From Ixodes scapularis (lineage: Eukaryota; Arthropoda; Arachnida; Ixodida; Ixodidae): a stretch of DNA of 64,000 nt. This document shows positions 56,865 to 64,000 of this stretch, piece by piece (the stretch's first letter is position 1; every line of letters begins with the position of its first letter). The stretch is taken from NCBI RefSeq assembly GCF_016920785.2, contig NW_024609839.1, positions 11,000,196 to 11,064,195 of the forward strand. The letters run 5' to 3'. Below the pieces are notes generated by a model that made no database searches, was not told the DNA's origin, and saw nothing but the letters and a program-made list of their open reading frames with translations. Position numbers and translations under genes: made by a program.

Positions 56865-59722
56865 ATCTTTTACGAATAAATAAAGCATAAGAGTATTGAT
56901 AATTTGAGGCTGGCAGGAATAAAATGACGCAGATTCCTTCAGCCCAAGCCCAGCTCCGCGGCCAGGCACGCAAGAAACAATAGCTGCTGAATTAATTGAC
57001 GAGTGAAATCTGCCAAGAAACGGTGAAGTCCCGTCCATAAATACTAAGAGTGCACTGCAGCTCGCCGGTTAGTTCGCGCCTGAGTACCTCAACAACGAAT
57101 GGAGGGTATAAAAAATAAATGTTTGCTTCTAACAGCACATAGTAATTTGTGACATTGAGCACTTCAGCGTCGACTACTTGGACGACAGTGCGTTCGGTGC
57201 AATCCGTTTGGGCCGCCACGGATCGACGCCCACCCGCACAGCGGGGTTACCACGCTTGGCAGCACACCCCCCGCGGCTGCCAACCAAACTAGAAATTACA
57301 CCCGCGTGAGCAACAGATCCGCGTACCCTCCCTTCACCCCCGTCTTCCGTACCAACTCTCCCCCCTCTTTCTCCCCTCGGAGAAGTCCGTGACCCTTCAA
57401 ATCACCCGGCCTGCCCTTTAGGCTTTGCTCAGCGGAGAACACGACCAAATAAAGTATTTGGTAGGGCCGACCGCCGGGCCCTTTGGGCCGGCGTATCACT
57501 CAAAGCGCCCATCCCACTTCAGCAGCCTCGTCTCCTTCGCGTCACAGTGGGGCCGGTAAAGTGAAACTTGTTTTCTTTTTTCATCCTCCCCCAAGCCCGC
57601 CAAGTTCTCGGTCTTTTTATTTCTATATACTGGTACGTTTGTATCTTTTTAGTGCGCCGGCTCTTCACCTTTATACTCGAGGCTTCTTTCCGCGCTACTT
57701 TTCGTGTAGTCCCCCGGTGTACTTACTACCCTTTCCACTTTATTCTGCCGCAAGCTTTCGGCGCAGCTGTAAGTGAGGGCGGGGCCGCTACTCCACTACT
57801 CGCGACTTTTTAAACGGGAAAAGTTGGATAGCGAGAGAAAAACCCAAATATTTGTAGATATTTTTTTCTACTTCGCATTTATTTGTCTTATCCTCTTTCT
57901 CAGTTCCGTTTTTTACCCTTAGCTTTATTTCGGTGTCTGCGGTGCCAACTCGCTCCCAGGAAGGCCCCCCAAAGAACGCTATACTTCGCTTCAACTCATA
58001 CGATGGAGCGCAGCGGACGCTATTAGCCAATAGAACACCGTCTGAATGTCACGTGACGGTCCGGAAGGAGGCAGCGAAGCCTAGGGAGCGTGTATACACG
58101 CGATAGCTTCACGGCGCTCATTGGGTCTTATGGCTCGTGGCGTCCTCAGCGGTCGCGAGGTCCAACGGAGTAGAGCTGGTCTTCGGAGGAAGAACTTGGG
58201 AAGAGAGCTCTCGGGAGTAATATAGATTATGGCGGGCGCGACTCTGAATAAACAGGCCTCGGTCCCCTCGCCCTCTGTTCCGCGCTCGGAGCTGTTCAAA
58301 CTGTTCGTTTGAAGTCGGGGGTCCCCCAGTGCGCTCTCGGTTAGCTAAGGTGGACGCGGGTTCCCTTTAATAGGCGCTTATCTCCGCTTATTGCGGACAC
58401 GCGCGCCGCGAGAACCGATGCCTTAGGAGGGAAATAAATTTCAGTGGTGGAAAAACAAACGGGAAACGTAGGAAAGAAAGTGCTTATTTACGACTTTTGC
58501 CTGCGTTATTTTTTTGTCTTTTAGTTTATTTTGGGTTGATCTAGCGAAAGGCTCCGTTTTTTGAAAAGGAGAGTCAGTGTATGGAACGGTTACCTCGTCA
58601 TGGTGCGGGGTACACTCGTACAAAGGATCAGTACCTTCATTTTGACTGGGACTTCTTCCGATGTCAGGAGAACTTCGAGTCTTCGAGACTTTTAGGCTCT
58701 ATTATTTATATACATATTTATACACATACACGTGATCTGGATCCGTAGCCTAGACTCGAAGACCCATCACCAGTATTGAAGAACGCGAAAATTTAATATA
58801 TACTCTAACAAAAATAAGCAGTAAAAACGCAAATTCAGTTAGCACAATTGGTAAACATCGCGATGACGGACACATTTTGATTAAACATAACCAATTTGAT
58901 CGACCATTTATTACAGAGTTTTGAGTCGGATAATTATTTCGTAAATTCCAGAGAACGAAAAAAATAAGATCATATAGCCCTTAATTCAGGAACGCTTTTG
59001 GAGCCTGAGGTATTATCTGCCGAAATGTTCACCTTCACTTTAGGAACGGTACTCGTTAACTCTTCGCTCGATTGTACATTTACTCAAATATTACAGATTT
59101 GCATGCGGAGTTTGAAGTTGTTTCGTTTTAAACTCCGGTATTATATTGGGTATCTTTTTATCTACTCTTTCTATCGCGATTAAATTATATCAAAATAATC
59201 GACTCGCCCAAATCTTTGAGGCGCTCGAGAGACACCAATTCCATGAATGTTGGTGCAAACACTCGTATTTATCCTGCTTTCGGGCGGATTCATAAGATCC
59301 CTCTAGCCCTTCAAATTCCTCCTCTAAGGACCTCTGTTCGGGTTAACCGATTAGTTTATTTTACATTTATCGGTCTATAGACCAACACGAGGCTCTGACG
59401 TCACGCCTCTGCGTTGGCGCTGCTGTCGCCACGGCGCATGCGCAGAAGCTTCACCTCGCGCGAAATCTGGTTTCCGCACTCACGCAGTGCCCCCACCTGG
59501 TGTGGGCAAACCCGGGCTTGTTTGCAAACAACGTGTCGGTCTATAAATCGATTAGGAACACAACGGGTTCAGCAATACACTGGCACACAATTAGCTTTTC
59601 AATGCTCAAGTTGGATCATTTTATCTATAAACCGGTTAACAAAGGTGCGACGGTTGCGACCTAACAAATTGTGAAAAGGCTGGGAGACATACCACCCTGT
59701 AAGCCGTGGTCGCACTGCCAAT
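56865..59722. other. Intergenic DNA, no gene supported
   Basis: 57700-58440 has an LTR-like look (AATAAA within GAATAAACAGG at 58246) but no TG...CA ends, PBS or partner were found. An inverted CTTCGAGTCT pair lies near 58672 and 58755. GGTTAACCGATTAG (59341) and ACCGGTTAAC (59631) are inverted. Confidence 0.4.
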
Positions 59723-59908
59723 GCATCGTACAAAAGACGTCCTGCAGACAGTGTATGAAGACTGTTTGTTCCTCATGCATTTGTATGAGGAACGAAAACT
59801 GCCTACAGACATGTTCGAATGAAGCAAACTTTCTTTGAACATGCTTAAAGCCTGTCCGCAGACAATTATGTCCTTATGTCTGCAGCCAACAGTGTCTTTT
59901 GTATGATC
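59723..59908. repeat. MITE family Z, copy 3, with clear inverted ends
   Basis: GCATCGTACAAAAGAC at left, complement of GTGTCTTTTGTATGAT at right. Repeated CTGCAGACA/CCGCAGACA words and an inner hairpin (GTTCCTCATGCA / TGTATGAGGAAC). Confidence 0.8.
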
Positions 59909-60359
59909 TCTGAGCGGCGGGACTGCGGCTCTCGGGGAAACATGTAGCGGCACTCGGGTACCTTATGTAATCTCTGCTCGGCACTCGTTGTAAATCTTCC
60001 GTTAGGTAATACATGTACCTGGATGAAGTCCGCCCAGGAGCGTTACTGCCCTGACGGGAGGAAAAATCAACCCAAGAAATTTAACCCAACTTGTTTAAAA
60101 AATCAATAAAGGCGAGATGGAACCGAACATAAGACCAAAATGGAAGGAAAGCTTTTTCATGCTATGTAAATCAGATGTGTTCGATATAAATGAAATCAAT
60201 TTGATTCAAAACACTCTATCTTGAAAATAGTGATCCTTGACCACTAGATGTATTTCACGACATGGCAGATTGATATTCTTCCGATCACTGAAAACAATGC
60301 GAAAGAAATAATTACTGTAAATCTCAAATGGACTATAACTACCAACTTTGTACTGCTGA
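59909..60359. other. Intergenic DNA, nothing recognised
   Basis: No supported feature. Confidence 0.4.
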
Positions 60360-60381
60360 CCCCCCCCCCCCCCCCCCCCCC
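60360..60381. repeat. Poly(C) tract
   Basis: 22 uninterrupted C's. Confidence 0.92.
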
Positions 60382-62115
60382 GAACCATCCCACCCTTAAC
60401 TAGAAGAAAAGGAGCTTCATTCCTTTTTCTCGTTTAGTTATATGATTTTATTTTGTGTTTCTTTTTCATTTTTGACTTGATTGCAAATAACACATTACAT
60501 TTTTAAGTAAAAAAAAAATTATTTTGCGTTTTTATATTGTGGCCATAGGCCGTTAGGTAGCTGACGAACGAAGTGGAAGATAGAAGTCAAGCTCAACGCT
60601 CCGATTCGTTCACAATTCTTTGTGCTTGTGTTTAGCCTGGTATAAGGTTTTCTTTCCTCGATGATTCATTTATATACAAAACAAATGCACATAGAAACCA
60701 TCAAATGATAGCCGAACTGTAAATAAAAAGAAATATTTCGGGATTATTTTTTAGGAAAATATTTGATTTAAATCATCATCTTGATTTCTTATTTCCCACC
60801 CTGGCTCAAACACGTGCGCCAAATCTAACCAAAAATATAGTTCACTTGGAGCAGCGAAAACGGTCCTTTACTATTTTCGGAAGAAGAGGGCACTTATTGC
60901 GCGTAAATCGCGATTATTTTGTCCGTCTGGCAGGGTTCAGCCTATTTGCGATTTCTGTTCAATGAACAGTGAACACGCACACGGGACTCGTTTATCGAAA
61001 AATGGCATGGAACCGTTTTGACGCGTTCCGAATATTGTGCGACTTTCGTTTTGTTTGAACTTTTATTTTTTTTTCTGTTTCGTGTGCTCGTGCACTTGTG
61101 TCTACGGCATTGGGAAATATTTGCCGTAGTTTCTGCGGTGAACTAGGTTCCGACAGGCGCCCATTTTGAGAGCTCGAAGGCGCATGGAATGTGCTTTGCG
61201 TTTGATCCGTCAACGCGAGCTAGATGGCGACCGTCCTTCGACACATTGATTGGACGCGAGACTCCGCCGAAAGCTGACGCCGCACTCGGGCCCAATCGGC
61301 GTCTGCGCTCGATCTCACTGTGGGGACGGCGAAATGCTAGTCACGCGGGCTTTCTTTATTCGAGCTGGTGTTCGCTAAACACGTCAAGCTGGCAATATTG
61401 CTGCCACTGCGCGAGGTCGCTCCTCGGTAAAGTCACCCGATTAATGTCCTACTCTGGTAAATTGGCTTTTAATGCGAAAGCATTAATTGTCTCATGGAGC
61501 GAGCTGACGTCATCAGTTTGAAGCGTGAAAACGGTACCTAGTTTCCGCGATCCCAATAGGAGCGAAGCCAAGCTGATGGATTTCGCCATCGGCTCCATTG
61601 GCTGGCGCGCGTCGACGGGGCTCCCATTGGCCGCTGCGCTCGTCAGTTTCCACGACCGCTCACCCAATGGCGCTGCGTGTCCATCAGCGCGGAGCGTTCA
61701 AGGTCACCAGGGGAGCACATGCGCCGACCCGCGACGAAAAGTACGCAGCAGACGACAAAGGGAGCGGAGGACGAGCGGCTTCCATGCTTTCGCATTCACA
61801 ACTCATAGGAAGTGCTTAGGTGTACCTCGAGCTTTTTTAATCGCTGGCTGTATTTACATGAGCTGGAACCGTAGCGCATCGAATCGAGATGTGACTGTTT
61901 TGAGTGGTAGAAGATCGGTCAAACAGAAAGAACTGGGAACACAGGGTTCGTGTGATTGGTTCCTGTTTGATTTGATGCGCTGCAATCGCATCCATGTAAA
62001 CCCAACCAACCACTCACAGGTTGAGAATAGATGGTCATGTCACATCCCGTGCTCCTTGCCTTCTACGCCATGCGTTGGCTGCACCTTCACGTTCGAAGCC
62101 CGCGAGATGCCGAAT
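60382..62115. other. Intergenic DNA with one small hairpin
   Basis: TTAATGC-GAAA-GCATTAA at 61469-61486. The 201-codon open frame at 61525-62130 has no domain and low-complexity basic stretches; not called. Confidence 0.45.
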
Positions 62116-63902
62116 TTAAAGGGACCATGAAATGATTTTAAATCGAATTTCATCCACCGCACGTCGTAAAAGGTGTGAAACGAAACACAAAAACACAAAA
62201 ATAGGCAGCCAAAAATTATTTGCTATAGAACTTTTAAAAGAAAACTGGACTCTTTTGTGCCTTCTTTCTTCGCCTTTTCACTACGATGCATCCGCGAAAA
62301 CGGAGGACGTCAGCCGAATCCACGTCGCCTATTGGGTAAGAGCCTACCTCACCAGCACCGCGATCGTAAACAGTAAATAGCCGGCGAATGTTTCCTAAAA
62401 GTTTTGTTAAATAATATTCAGATCCACATTTTGTAGCATAATTAGAGATGTGTGGCGAAAATTGCCAAATTTGATAATGCTGAGAGCCAAGCGCCATCTA
62501 TCGTGGGGTAAACGAAGCAACTACTGCGCGTTCGCAGGGCAGGGCCGACTTCAGTTACTTGGGTCACGACGAATGACGAACGTTTATTTCCTTTGATTTC
62601 CTTCCTCTCAAAACGCTGACTGAAACGTTTATTTTTCTACGTGTTCTTCTCGCGCGTGCCGACTTCAAGCAGCAAGAAAAAAGTACTTAAAACAGACCAC
62701 GACGAACAAGAGCACTGGCCACGAATCCACCGACTCCGACGAAGCGAGCTGCTCAGAATATAGGCCTAGCAGGCACTCCGACTCGGCGCAGCGTTGCTTC
62801 GTCGCAAGACCGTCTGCCTACGACCGGCTGGCGTGTTGAATGGAATATGCCCGCGCTACCCTTGTGGACCCCTCCCGTATTATAGTTTGATCGCTGACCT
62901 CAATTTTAGATTAAGAGGTGAGCTCAATCTCTTCCCCTTGTTTTCCGATTCAGTGGTGACGAACACTCGTCGAAAAGGGACTCTCGTCGATTCTATCTTC
63001 TTGTTTTGTGTGATATAGAGCTGAAATAAACGGCCGTATGGATTAGCTTCGTAACACGGTATGTACACTTTGTTATTGGTATGCCATTTTTTATTCTGAC
63101 AGACTGCACGTCACTGTCGAGCTATAACAGTTCGTGGGAGGTGCACATGCAATGCCGGCCCAACCTTTCTTTGCCGAGTGCCGCGTCAGTATCGATTTGC
63201 AATCGTAAAAGATCGGTCCCGAAGCGCTTACCAACAGCGCGAATACAGCACTTCCATCAAACGCGCGCGTCCGCTCCGAGTGTGAACAGGTATTTACGTG
63301 GCTCTTGCTGACACTCGTAGTTCAAACGTATCTTTTTTAACGTCGGCTCGCTCCTGCATCTCCGAGGCCGCGAAAAACGCCGCGGCAATTTGTTTCCATC
63401 TACGTCGCTTTGCAAACGACTGACACGGGCCGCCTTTTACCAGCAATGACAGTTGGGTTGACTTGTGGAGTCTTCACCGGAAGACTCGCTGCACTTCCCA
63501 ACAGGCATACCGGCGTATGGGACTAGTCCTATGCTGTCGCTGTAGCGCAACATATCTCATTGAATTTCGCTCAGCTGCGATGCGGCGATGACAGGCGCCG
63601 ATTCAGAAAGTACGTCGGTGACATCAGCGCAGTAAAACCTACCGGTGCACCCCAACTCGTCGCCGCTAACGTTCCCATTCTCCTACTGCCGAGAGAACTT
63701 CCGGTTCCGGAGACAGCGTATGTCACGGCTTGTTTTGTGGTCAGTTGGTGAGAAAGAAAAAGTCGATATTTCATTCATTTTTTGTGTAGAAGTTAATAAA
63801 CCGAGACGAAAACGGATGCCTGTTCGGCATTCAGTGAACATTGACGGTTTAATGTTAAAGTTATCTGGAAAAAGTAAAAAGGTCACTTCATGGTCCCTTT
63901 AA
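62116..63902. mobile_element. TTAA-flanked element with short inverted ends, 1.79 kb
   Basis: TTAA at 62116-62119 and 63899-63902. Ends AGGGACCATGAAATGA and, in reverse, AGGGACCATGAAGTGA: about 16 bp with one mismatch. TTAA duplication with ends starting AGGG fits piggyBac-type targeting, or 3-bp TTA Harbinger-type targeting. No transposase frame recognised inside. Confidence 0.65.
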
Positions 63903-64000
63903 AGTCTCGCTCTGGAGGTGTCGCAACTGGAAAGCCTCGGTGCCATTTTCATCTTATCAGTGACCATAGATTTAATCAGTCGGTCTTATTTAAGAGGCTC
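63903..64000. other. Flank at window end
   Basis: Nothing recognised. Confidence 0.4.

Noticed and set aside
57700..58440. LTR-like sequence with AATAAA and CT-rich stretches
   Set aside because: No TG...CA termini, primer-binding site, duplication or paired LTR found.
61525..62130. 201-codon open frame, plus strand
   Set aside because: No domain or family resemblance, biased composition, and it crosses into the TTAA-flanked element; taken as chance.

Overview
The window looks like repeat-rich intergenic DNA from an animal nuclear genome, most likely an arthropod and probably a hard tick. The reasons are animal-type non-LTR retrotransposons, a decayed Ty3/gypsy pol region, cut-and-paste DNA transposons, an intron-bearing transposase, four copies of a tRNA-derived SINE that resembles the Ruka SINEs described from ixodid ticks, and no bacterial-type operons. 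I cannot support any ordinary host gene. The species is an inference.

Layout. 1-2.6 kb: 5' half of a LINE on the minus strand (ORF1 with three zinc knuckles, then the endonuclease start of ORF2, cut by the window edge). 2.7-6.3 kb: several foldback (long inverted repeat) elements. 7.2-8.75 kb: a hAT-like element with near-matching 8-bp target duplications. 10.7-17.0 kb: foldbacks, a trinucleotide microsatellite, a SINE, and an 820-bp near-perfect palindrome. 17.15-18.34 kb: a hAT-like element with arrays of GGTTC-type repeats, inserted in a TA microsatellite. 18.4-23.2 kb: a modular AT-rich inverted-repeat composite. 23.4-28.5 kb: tRNA-like sequences, a SINE, minisatellites and tandem duplications. 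30.2-34.3 kb: a decayed CR1/Jockey-type LINE on the minus strand, split by a 1.5-kb inverted-repeat element and abutting a second LINE fragment. 35.6-39.7 kb: five foldbacks. 39.95-41.8 kb: a frameshifted Ty3/gypsy pol. 42.5-46.4 kb: SINE, foldbacks, GTCAC-rich repeats. 46.57-50.32 kb: a three-level nest, hAT-like in hAT-like, with an apparently intact Tc1-like element innermost. 50.3-64 kb: poly(G)/poly(C) tracts, a MITE family, a SINE, an inverted-repeat element holding a possible transposase-like exon, and a TTAA-flanked element.

How the parts relate. Almost everything recognisable is mobile DNA, and nesting gives an order of events. The gypsy pol and CR1-type LINE are old and broken. The hAT-like elements at 7.2 and 46.6 kb are copies of one family, already diverged. 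The Tc1 element in the second copy is the youngest: its DDE triad is complete, its reading frame is open once a 72-bp GT-AG intron is removed, and its outer ~100 bp of inverted repeats look identical. Several short TA-flanked foldbacks share CAGT-type tips with it and could be passengers of Tc1-type transposases.
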